Source: Cepaea nemoralis (Eukaryota > Mollusca > Gastropoda > Stylommatophora > Helicidae). Taken from it: DNA of 64,000 bases. The notes below the pieces were generated by a model that worked only from the letters and a program-made list of their open reading frames with translations, had not been told where the DNA came from and ran no database searches. Both the position numbers and the translations under genes were made by a program. The stretch is from positions 1 through 64,000 of the forward strand of contig JACEFZ010014499.1 in the NCBI GenBank assembly GCA_014155875.1, written 5' to 3'. This document shows positions 1 through 10,295 of this stretch, in pieces. Each line of letters opens with the position of its first letter. The stretch's first letter is position 1.

Positions 1-396
1 TTGACAACATTTTCGTCCTCTGAAACCAAAGGACGCAAATATTTCGTTAGAATGTTCCACTATACGCAAGAAAGCGAATCTTTTTCAATTGTAAGCACGC
101 TTTCAACACGGAAGCCGAACTAGCGTGGTGGCTAGATGCTCGTCTGTCGGCTCGGTGGTCGTGAGTACGAATCTGCAACGGGGCGGAATGTTACAAGTGG
201 ATCTGGCCTCCCTGGTCGTACTTAGTCCAGTTGTGTTTACAAATCATGGTACGATAAGAAATAAACTTGAAAACGTAGTGACCACTAGGAAACTTGAAGG
301 GAAAAGGGGATGTGGAAACGAATTAAGCCAGTATGGCTTAACATAATCGAGACAAAAACAGAGACCCGGCCATAGACTGGCGACGGTGTGAGATAT
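1..396 (+). repeat. RA dispersed repeat, distal part with tRNA-like promoter
   Basis: The start matches the blocks at 13690-13900 and 46440-46680. Around 122-182 lies a tRNA-like pair: an A-box-like TAGCGTGGTGGCTAG and a degenerate B box (GAGTACGAATC; the 46611 copy has the better GAGTTCGAATC). From about 235 it joins LINE 3'-end sequence (compare 14165-14330 and 35540-35660). Relative to those copies, the piece between the tRNA-like block and the LINE end is deleted. The left edge is cut by the window. An RNA polymerase III origin is inferred from the boxes only. Confidence 0.6.
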
Positions 397-420
397 CATT
401 GTCTTTAGAATATGCAAACA

Positions 421-1296
421 TGTCTTCTCTGGTTGACTTCAAGACGGCTTCTCTGGTTGACTTCAAGACGGCTTCTCTGGTTGACTTCAAGACGGCTTCT
501 CTGGTTGACGGTAAGACTCCTTCTCTGGTTGACTCGAAGACGCCTTCTCTGGTTTTCTTCAAGACGGCTTCTCTGGTTGACTTCAAGACGCCTTCTCTGG
601 TTGACTTCAAGATGGCTTCTCTGGTTGACTTAAAGACGGGTTCTCTGGTTGACTTTAAGACGCATTCTCTGGTTGACTTCAAGACGCCGTCTCTGGTTGA
701 CTTCAAGACGCCTTCTCTGGTTGACTTCAAGACGCCTTCTCTGGTTGACTTCAAGACGCCTTCTCTGGTTGACTTCAAGACGGCTTCTCTGGTTGACTTC
801 AAGACGCCTTCTCTGGTTGACTTCAAGACCCCTTCTCTGGTTGACTTCAAGACGGCTTCTCTGGTTGACTTTAAGACGCATTCTCTGGTTGACTTCAAGA
901 CTGCTTCTCTGGTTGACTTCAAGACGCATTCTCTGGTTGACTTCAAGACGCATTCTCTGGTTGACTTCAAGACGCATTCTCTGGTTGACTTTAAGACAGC
1001 TTCTCTGGTTGACTTCAAGACGTATTCTCTGGTTGACTTCAAGACGGCTTCTCTGGTTGACTTCAAGACGCCTTCTCTGGTTGACTTGAAGACGCCTTCT
1101 CTTGTTTCCTTCAATACGGCTTCTCTGGTTGACGGTAAGACTCCTTCTCTGGTTGACTTCAAGACGCATTCTCCGGTTGACTTTAAGACGGCTTCTCTGG
1201 TAGACTTCAAGACGCCTTCTCTGGTTGACGTCAATACGGCTTCTCTGGTTGACTTTAAGACTCCTTCTCTGGTTGACTTTAAGACGCCTTCTCTCC
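421..1296. repeat. 24-bp minisatellite, about 36 copies
   Basis: Tandem 24-bp unit with core CTCTGGTTGACTTCAAGACG; variation is concentrated at the bases just after AAGACG and at an occasional GACGGTAAG variant. As 24 is a multiple of three and the unit lacks stops in several frames, long reading frames appear on both strands (an SLVDFKT octapeptide repeat on plus). One diverged unit survives at 58421-58440 in the second RA copy, in front of the same flank (compare 1296-1490 with 58440-58640). The array therefore arose by expansion inside RA and is not judged a gene. Confidence 0.85.
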
Positions 1297-1559
1297 TTGT
1301 TTGTTATTGTTGCTATCTTACGTCTTTCCATCTCTAAAACGTCTCGTCATACCTGGATACTACTCAACTTTCTTCTACGTGTATCTTACGATGATTAGTT
1401 CGCGCCGCTCCACTATATTCTATCGCATACTATATTTGATTTCTCTATTCATCATTTTAATTCTAAGTCCAAGCTCTACCATGTCGTCCCACAACAGTCA
1501 CTCTCTGTAACAGTTACTCCGTATAACAGTTACTCTGTTATAGAGATATAATAATTGCA
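1297..1559 (+). repeat. RA single-copy segment with 16-bp array seed
   Basis: This segment matches 58441-58660: both carry ACTCCGTA/ACTCTGTA-type units after a shared block containing CTATATTCTATCGCATAC. About three diverged 16-bp units (CAGTTACTCTGTACAA type) occur at 1493-1545. The same site holds roughly 50 units at 58660-59455. No gene seen. Confidence 0.7.
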
Positions 1560-4500
1560 CTTATGTATATTTATATATGTGAGAACAAACAGATGTACCA
1601 TATATTTATGTATGAGAGAACTAACATCTGTACTTCTGTGTATTTATGTATGTGAGAACTAACACATGTAACATGTATTTATGTATGAGAGAACTAACAT
1701 CTGTACTTCTGTGTATTTATGTATGTGAGAACTAACACATGTAACATGTATTTATGTATGAGAGAACTAACAGATGAACCATATATTTATGAATGATATA
1801 ACTAACATATGTACCATATATTTATGTATGAGAGAACTAACAACTGTACTGCTATATATTTATGTCTGAGAGAACTAACCGATGTATCATATATTTATGT
1901 CTGAGAGAATTAACATATGTACCATATATTTATGTCTGAGAGAACTAACAGATGCACCATATATTTATGAATGAGAGAACTAACAGATGTACCATATATT
2001 TATGTCTGAGAGTACTAACAGATGCACCATATATTTATGAATGAGAGAACTAACAGATGTACCATATATTTATAAATGAGAGAACTAACAGATGAACCAT
2101 ATATTTATGTATGAGAGAACTAACAGATGTACCATATATTTATGTATGAGAGAACTAACAGATGTACCATATATTTATGTATGAGAGAACTAACAACTGT
2201 ACTGCTATATATTTATGTCTGAGAGAACAAACAGATGTACCATATATTTATGTATGAGAGAACTGACAATTGTTCTGCTATATATTTATGTCTGAGAGAA
2301 CTAACAGATGTACCATATATGTATGTATGAGAGAGCTAACAGATGTACCATATATTTATGAATGAGAGAACTAACATATGTACCATATATTTATGTATGA
2401 GAGAACTAACAGATGTACCATATATTTATGTATGAGAGAACTAACAACTGTACTGCTATAAATTTATGTCTGAGAGAACTAACAGATGCAACATATATTT
2501 ATGTCTGAGAGAACTGACAATTGTTCTGCTATATATTTATGTCTGAGAGAACTAACAGATGTACCATATATGTATGTATGAGAGAGCTAACAGATGTACC
2601 ATATATTTATGAATGAGAGAACTAACAGATGTACCATATATTTATGAATGCGAGAACTAACAGATGTACCATATATTTATGTATGAGAGAACTAACAGAT
2701 GTACCATATATTTATGTATGAGAGAACTAACAGATGTACCATATATTTATGTATTAGAGAACTAACAACTGTACTGCTATATATTTATGTCTGAGAGAAC
2801 TAAAAGATGTACCATATATTTATGTATGGGAGAACTAACTACTGTGCTGCTATATGTTTATGTCTGAGAGAACTAACAGAAGTACCATATATTTATGTAT
2901 GAGAGAACTAACAACTATATTGCTATATATTTATGTATGAGAGAACTAACAGATGTACCATATATTTATGTATGAGAGAACTAACAGATGTACCATATAT
3001 TTATGTATGAGAGAACTAACAGATGTACCATATATTTATGTATGAGAGAACTAATATATGTACCATATATTTATGTATGAGCGAACTAACAGATGTACCA
3101 TATATTTATGAATGAGAGAACTAACAACTGTACTGCTATATATTTGTGTCTGAGAGAACTAACAGATGTACCATATATTTATGTCTGAGAGAACTAACAG
3201 ATGCACCATATATTTATGAATGAGAGAACTAAACGATGTACCATATATTTATGTATGAGAGAACTATCAGATGTACTATATATTTATGTATGAGAGAACT
3301 AACTGATGTACCATATATTTATGTATGAGAGAACTAACAGATGTACCATATATTTATGTCAGAGAGAACTAACATACGTACCATATATTTATGTCTGAGA
3401 GAACTAACAGATGCACCATATATTTATGAATGAGACCACTAACAGATGTACCATTTATTTATTAATGAGAGAAGTAACAGATGTACCATATATTTATATA
3501 TGAGAGAACTAACAGATGCACCATATATTTATGTATGAGAGAACTAACCATATATTTATGTATTAGAGATCTTACAACTGTACTGCTATATATTTATGTC
3601 TGAGAGAACTAACAGATGTACCTTATATTTATGTATGAGAGAACTAACAACTGTACTGCTATATATTTATATCTGAGAGAACTAACAGATGTACCATATT
3701 TTTATGTATGAGAGAACTAACAACTGTACTGCTATATATTTATGTCTCAGAGATCTAACAGATGTGCCATATATTTATGTATGAGGGAACTAACAGCTGT
3801 ACTGCTATATATTTATGTATGAGAGAACTAACATATGTATGAGAGAACTAACAGATGTATCATATATTTATGTATGAGTGAACTAACAGATGTACCATAT
3901 ATTTATGTCTGAGAGAACTAACAGATGTACCATATATTTATGTGTGAGAGAACTAACAGATGTACCATATATTTATGTATGAGAGAGCTAACAGATGTAA
4001 CATATATTTATGAATGAGAGAACTAACAACTGTACTGCTATATATTTATGAATGAGAGAACTAACAGATGTACTATATATTTATGTATGAGAGAACTAAC
4101 TTATGTACCACATATTTATGTATGAGAGAACTAACAGATGTACCATATATTTATGAATGAGAGAACTAACAGATGTACCATGCATTTATGTATGAGAGAA
4201 CTAACAGATGTACCATATATTTATGTATGAGAGAACTAACAGATGTACCATATATTTATGAATGAGAGAACTAACAGGTATACCATATATTTATGTATGA
4301 GAGAACTAACATATGTACCATATATTTATGTATGAGAGAACTAACAGATGTACCATATATTTATGTATGAGAGAACTAACAACTGTACTGCTATATATTT
4401 ATGTCTGAGAGAACTAACAGATGCACCATATATTTATGAATGAGAGAACTAACAACTGTACATCTGTATATTTATGTATGAGAGAACTAATAGATGTACC

Positions 4501-4790
4501 ACATAGTTATGCATGAGAGAACTAACAACTGTCCTTCTATATATTCATGTGTGAGAGAATTAACAAATATTGTATATATTTATGTACGAGAGAACTAACA
4601 GCTGTACTTCTGTTTATGTATGTACGAGGGAACTAACAGGTGTAGCATATATTTATGTATGAGAGAACTAACAGGTGTAGCATATATTTATGTATGAGAG
4701 AACTAACAGCTATAACATATACTTGAGAGAACTAGCAACTGTAACATATACATGAGAGAACTAACAGCTCTACCATATACACGAGAGAAC
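1560..4790. repeat. 35-bp minisatellite, about 90 copies
   Basis: AT-rich array of 35-bp units with GAGAGAACTAACAGATGTAC followed by a CATATATTTATG block. The spacing was checked at 2111 and 2146. A longer unit class (about 38 bp) has CAACTGTACTGCTATATATT in place of CAGATGTACCATATATT and is interspersed irregularly. Units decay at both ends. A few diverged units occur at 59456-59650 in the second RA copy. There are no unique spacers, so this is a minisatellite and not a CRISPR array. Confidence 0.9.
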
Positions 4791-4911
4791 TAATAGCTGA
4801 TTTATCTGATGAGAGTATTAACAGCTGTACTTGTTATAATGCACACTAACATACACAGCTGTGGCATGTGTACTTATACAGAAGAACACACACATATGTA
4901 CATGAGGATGA
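4791..4911 (+). repeat. RA segment before solo LTR
   Basis: Matches 59650-59765. The pentamer GATGA at 4907-4911 is the left target duplication of the LTR that follows. Confidence 0.65.
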
Positions 4912-5452
4912 TGTCAGAATCTCTAATGTCTCCAGCCGAGATGCAGTAACATCGTTACGCCCGCCAGGCGAATAATCGCCAACCGAGATGCAGTGACATC
5001 GTTACGCCCGCCAGGCGAGTACCAGTTACCTACCCGCAGATTGCTGGCTGACGTGATCGGCAGCGGTCAGGCAAGGACAAAGCAAGACGCACGCAGTCCT
5101 CGTGACGCCAATCCACAGGGCAAGCGCTGTGCGGAGAAACCGCCAGACTGCTTGGAACTCGGACATGACAGGACGTGTGGGTTGAGAAAGGCTTCGTGTA
5201 GTTCTGTGCCCGAAAGTCGAGTTCTTGTATATCTTGTGAGATAGACTGTGAAGCTGTAGGTTTTGTCTGTAAGTGTACTGTGTCTTATATATGTATAGTA
5301 ATGATCATCACATGCCAAACTATATCGTATTGCATGTGAATTGTAAATAAATCCATTGAACTTAGTGTCATTGTGTGTCAAGTCCAATCATTTTGTACTT
5401 GTACTTGTCTCACATATGTTAGGTCCAACGAGCCAGGTTTAAGACCCTGACA
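4912..5452. mobile_element. Solo LTR, 541 bp
   Basis: The insert begins TGTCAG and ends CTGACA, a perfect inverted hexamer with LTR-type TG and CA ends. It is flanked by GATGA at 4907-4911 and 5453-5457. The second RA copy lacks it: 59755-59770 reads straight through. A possible polyadenylation signal AATAAA lies near 5346. A 45-50 bp internal direct repeat sits at about 4935-5020 (the CATCGTTACGCCCGCCAGG block twice). No coding sequence or second LTR is present, so recombination to a solo LTR is inferred. Confidence 0.8.
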
Positions 5453-5615
5453 GATGACACAGCTGTAGTTATGTACATACAAGATATATACAGCTTTACA
5501 ATGCAAATGTGTGCACGAGACACAAAGCTGTTCTGCATACTGAAGCTGTTTTCTATGTACTGTGTACACCAGGACACAAAGATATAGCTATAATCATACC
5601 GCTGTATTCTATGTA
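5453..5615 (+). repeat. RA segment between two insertions
   Basis: Matches 59768-59900 (shared TACATACAAGA, CAGCTTTAC and GAGACACAAAGCTGTTCTGC blocks). It ends with TCTATGTA at 5608-5615, the left target duplication of the next insertion. Confidence 0.65.
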
Positions 5616-6122
5616 TGTGAGCTGTGAAATTCGCGTGGAATGCTTTTACATCTGTCCTGTACAGTGAACTGCATGTTCAGAACAATGGCTACCGGTGGTT
5701 GCTGGATTGACTTTTTGCCCTTTCGGTTCACGAGTGCATTTTTCGGGAGACTCCTGGGAGTCGGCGCTGAAGCTGCGGAGTTCGTGCTTTGTGCAACCTT
5801 TTCGGCGGGTCGCCCTGCGGTAAGAGGCGGAGCCATGTGAGAAAACCCGGGTCAATGAGGTCTTTCTGGTGACTGCCGAGTCCTGAGTCCATCAACGATG
5901 AACTGTGGCGAGTGTGGATGAATTTTGTGTTGACATTATGACAGCGGCATTATGCACAGTGTACCTGTGCGGGCTTGTTGGATTGCCGAGACTCCTGTCT
6001 ATTCCACGTTTCACATTGGACAGTGGGGAGCATTTTGTGTGATACTCGCTGGCACGGGAATGGAGCATAATGGGGAGGACCCGTTGCCGTGAAGTTGGAG
6101 CCTCGACTAACTAATTAACTAA
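5616..6122 (+). mobile_element. 507-bp insertion, probable LINE or SINE 3' end
   Basis: Flanked by an 8-bp duplication TCTATGTA (5608-5615 and 6123-6130). The second RA copy keeps a single similar site near 60022-60030. The right end reads CGACTAACTAATTAACTAA, resembling the CTAA-type 3' tails of the RNase H LINE at 23246 and the short tail at 32772. That suggests a 5'-truncated LINE 3' untranslated region or a SINE using such a tail. No reading frame is recognised. Confidence 0.55.
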
Positions 6123-6130
6123 TCTATGTA

Positions 6131-6820
6131 CGGGTACTTGAGGACACAAAGCTGTAGCTTGATGCATGACACAAATCTATCCAATACTAATCCATCTGTG
6201 AATGCGTGTGTTTGAACATGCATAGTATGAAGTGTGAGTGTGAACTTGATGGGAGTGGCATTTTGCTTAAACTGTGCAATTTTGTGTTTAAAAAACTGTG
6301 TGGAAAATATGTGTGTGTATTGAGTTTTTCGTAAGAAATATCTGGCCTGTTCCATCTCAGTGGCAAAGGGGTTACGTATGCAATTCGTAATCCCACCTAC
6401 GCGCGTTCGAAACACAGCTGCGGGCGATTTGGCAGCAGACCACCTTGCGCTGATTATTTACGAATTTGTATGGGTGCCGGTTGTTCAGAAAGCTATGGCA
6501 AACTAATGAACATAAACTTGCCAAGATATCGTTGACTGCGACGTCCTGTAAAGGATATGAAACTAGCTTTATGTTTTTTTATTTGGCCTGTGCAACAGGC
6601 CGGATAAAAATTTGTTAGTTAAAGTTTAACAAGTAGTACCACTAAGACAAAAAACAGTAAATGTCATATACAAGGAAATACACAAATGAGTTAGAAAATT
6701 CTCACCCACGTAAAACAAAGATGTCAATTTTTACAAATATTTTATAAAAATCTCAAAATTATCACCCTTTGTCTATATGACATGTAGCTGTATTTATTTA
6801 TTTAAAAGTTTTATAAAAGA
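6131..6820 (+). repeat. RA SINE-like module
   Basis: This module recurs at 31987-32560, 45438-46050 and 60200-60760. It has a degenerate tRNA B-box-like CGTTCGAAACACAG (about 6405), a conserved core around ATGGCAAACTAATGAAC (6496), and CGACGTCCTGTAAAGGATATG (about 6540), then an AT-rich body. It stops at 6820, where the polypurine element is inserted, and resumes at 13230. Confidence 0.65.
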
Positions 6821-6910
6821 CTAGCTGACCCGGCCCGGCTTCGCCCAGACTCTGGTGGGGAGCATCTCATTTAATTCATATAAGTAGTCATATAAGTTCT
6901 CGTTCCCGTT

Positions 6911-7310
<400 letters not shown>

Positions 7311-7414
7311 CCCGGCCCAGCCCATGGTGGAGAGCATCTCATTTAAATTATATAAGTAGTCATATAAGATCCCGTTCCCGACTATCTGTCTGACTGTCTG
7401 TCTGTCTTGGGTAA

Positions 7415-9792
7415 ATGTAGGAGGGAGGAGGAAGAGGGAGGTGGAGGAGGGAAGAGGAGGGAGGAGGAGGGAGGAGACAGGAGGAGTAGGGAGGAATAGG
7501 AGGGAGGAGGAGGGATTAGGAGGAGGAGGGAGGAGTAGGGTGGAGGAGGAGGCGAGGAGGAGGGAGGAGGAAGAGGGAGGAGGAGGGAGAAGGAGGGAGG
7601 AGGAGAACGCAGGAGGATAAGGAAGCAGGAGGAGGAGAGGGAGGAGGAGGGAGAGGGAGGAGGAGGGAGGAGGAGGAGAGAGTAGGAGGAGGGAGGAGGC
7701 GGAGGGAGAAGGAAGAGGGAGGAGGAAGAGGGAGAAGGAGGGGGGAGAAGGAGGAGAAGGAGGCGGAGGAGGAGGAGGGAAGAGGAGGAGGGGGAGGAGG
7801 AGGCAGGGAGGAGGAGGAGGGGAGGAGGAGGAGGGAGGAGGAATGTGAAGGGAGGAAGAGGGAGGAGGTTAGAAGGGAGGAGGAGGACGAGAGTAGGAGG
7901 AGGGAGGAGGCGGAGTGAGAAGGAAGAGGGAGGAGGAAGAGGGAGAAGGAGGGGGGAGAAGGAGGAGAAGGAGGCGGAGGAGGAGGAGGGAAGAGGAGGA
8001 GGGGAGGAGGAGGAGGGAGGAGGAATGTGAAGGAGGAGGAGGGAGGAGGTAGAGGGAGGAGGAGGAGGAGGGAGGCGGAGAGAGGAGGAGGAGGGAGGAG
8101 GAGGGAGAGGAAGGAGCAGGAATGTGAAGGGGAGGAGGTAGAGGGAGGAGGAGGAGGTAGAGGGAGGAGGAGGGAGGAGGAGGAGGGAGGAGGCGGAGAG
8201 GGAGGAGGAGGAAGGATGGAGGGGGAGGAGTGAGGAGGAGGGAGGAAGAAGGAGGAGGAGGGAGGAGGAGTGGTGCGGAGGGGGAGGAGGGAGGAGGGAG
8301 GAGGAGAGAGGAGGAGGAGGGAGGGAGGAGGATGAGGAGGAGTGAGGAGGAGGAGGAATGTGATGGGAGGAGGAGGGAGGAGGTAGAGGGAGGAGGAGTG
8401 AGGAGGAGGAGAGGGAGGAGGAGGAAGGAGGAGGGAGGAGGAGGAGGGAGGAAGAAGGAGGAGGAGGGAGAAGTAGGGATGAGGAGGAGGAGGGAGGAGG
8501 AGGAAGAGGGAGGAGGAGGAATGTGAAGGGAGGAGGAGGTAGAGGGAGGAGGAGGGAGGAGGAGAAGGGAGGAGGAGGGATGAGGAGGAGGAGGACGAGG
8601 GAGGAGGAGGAATGTGAAGGGAGGAGGAGGGAGGATGGTAGAAGGAGGAGGAGGAGGAGGAGGAGAGGGAGGAGGAGGAATGTGAAGGGAGGGGGAGGGA
8701 GGAAGTAGAGGAGGAGGAGGAGGAGGAGGAGGAAGGAGGAGGGGAGGGAGGGAGGAGGAGGAAGGAAGAAGGAGGAGGAGGGAAAAGGAGGGATGAGGAG
8801 GAGGAGGGAGGAGGAGGAAGAGGGAGGAGGAGGAATGTGAAGAGAGGAGGAGGGATAGGGAGGAGGGGGAGGGGAAGAGGAAGAGGGTAGGAGGAAGAGT
8901 GGAGAGGAGGAGGGAGGAGGTAGAGGGAGGAGGAGGAGGGAGGAAAAGAAGAGGAGGGAGGAGGAGAGAGGAGGAGGAGGGAGGAGGTAGGAGGAGGAGG
9001 AAGAGGGAGGAGGAGGGAGGAGAAGGAAGGAGGAGGAAGAAGGAGGAGGAAGAGGGAGGAGGAGGGAGGAGGGAGAGGGAGGAAGAGGGAGGAGGAGGAA
9101 GGAGGAGGAAGAGGAAGGAGGAGGAAGAGGGAGGAGGAGGAAGAGGGAGGAGGAGGATGGAGGAGGGAGAGGGAGGAGGGGAAGAGGAAGAGGGTAGGAG
9201 GAGGAGGGGAGAGGAAGGAGAAGAAGGAGAAGGAGGGAGAAGGAGGAGGAGGGAGGAGGAGGGGAGAGGAGGAGGGAGGAGGCAGAGGGAGAAGAAGGAA
9301 GGAGGAGGAGGAAGGAGGGAGAGGAAGGAGGGAGAATGAGGAGGGGAGGAAGGAAAGGGAGGTGGAAGAGGAGGAGGAGGGAGGAGGAAAGAGGTAGGGG
9401 GAGGTGGAGGTAGAGGGAGGAGGAGGAAGGAAAGGGAGGAGGAAGAGGAGGAGAAGGGAGGAGGAGGGTGGAGGGAGGAGGAGGAGGTAGAGGGAGGAGG
9501 AGGGAGGAGGTAGGAGGAGGAAGAGGGAAGAGGGAGAAGAAGGAGAAAGAGGAGGGAGGATGATGAGGGAGAAGTAGGCAGGAGGAGGAGGAGGGATGCA
9601 GGAGGAGGAGGAGGGATGAGGAGGGAGAGGGAGGCGGAAGGAGTAGGAGGGAGGAGGATGGAGGAGGAGGGGAGAGGAAGAGGGAGAAGGAAGAGGGAGA
9701 AGGAGGAGGGAGGAGGGAGAGGGATGAGAGGGAGGAGGAAGAGGAGAAGGATGGAGGGAGGAGGTAGAGGGAGGAGAAGAGAGGAGGAGAGA
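7415..9792. repeat. (GGA)n-type polypurine tract, 2.4 kb
   Basis: Almost pure purine on plus, built from GGA, GAGG and GGAGGAAG units. The pyrimidine-bearing block GAATGTGAAG or a one-base variant recurs eight times (near 7841, 8023, 8120, 8356, 8519, 8610, 8679 and 8833), revealing longer-period duplications. The 761- and 647-codon minus frames here translate only as Ser/Pro/Leu runs and are composition artefacts. Confidence 0.95.
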
Positions 9793-9892
9793 GTTCGCCA
9801 TTCCGAATTCATACTCGTCTAGTTCTTCCCTTCTACACGACTGTAGATAACTTCCTTACACATAAAAGATGAATTGTTATTGATATTGCCGT

Positions 9893-9998
9893 GGCATGGA
9901 GGAATATCAGCAGCAGAGTTGATCCAAAAAACCAAAGACTGAGATCTACGGAGAGCCATGAACGCCTACGCCAGCCGGCACGGCACTTGATGATGATG
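9893..9998 (+). mobile_element. Insertion of a LINE carboxy-terminal fragment
   Basis: A 106-bp piece flanked by ATTGCCGT (9885-9892 and 9999-10006). Copy 2 has the uninterrupted site at about 12957-12970. It reads as the last residues of the LE LINE protein (a WHGG-like start, then DLR-RAMNAYAS) ending in a (TGA)n tail, matching the carboxy end encoded on minus at 60915-61000. A very short, 5'-truncated LINE insertion. Confidence 0.8.
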
Positions 9999-10295
9999 AT
10001 TGCCGTGTGACGATTCTGTGTAGTCACGTCATTTTCTTCCCTTTCCCTAGCGTTTTGGTTCGGGGATTCTTTCATCATCATCATCATATATTTACGTACG
10101 TATTTTGAGAGGTGGAGGAGGGAGGAGGAGGAAGAAAAAAAAAAAACTATGTCAGTTGACAGCTCTGGAATGAAAGGAAGGCGTGTAGAAAATTTCATCT
10201 CAATCGGATGGGCCGTTCGCGAACAAATAAAGGACATACATATTTACATACATACATATATACATATATACATACACTTTGTTTTATAGATATAG

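Noticed and set aside
338..1331. Overlapping frames of 233-312 codons on both strands
   Set aside because: They arise from a 24-bp tandem repeat without stops and have no counterpart in the other RA copy, where only one unit exists.
1560..4790. CRISPR-like direct repeats
   Set aside because: Units are contiguous with no unique spacers, and the context is eukaryotic.
7516..9801. 761-codon minus frame rich in Ser, Pro and Leu
   Set aside because: It is the translation of a GGA/GAG polypurine tract; several frames are open at once and no domain is visible.
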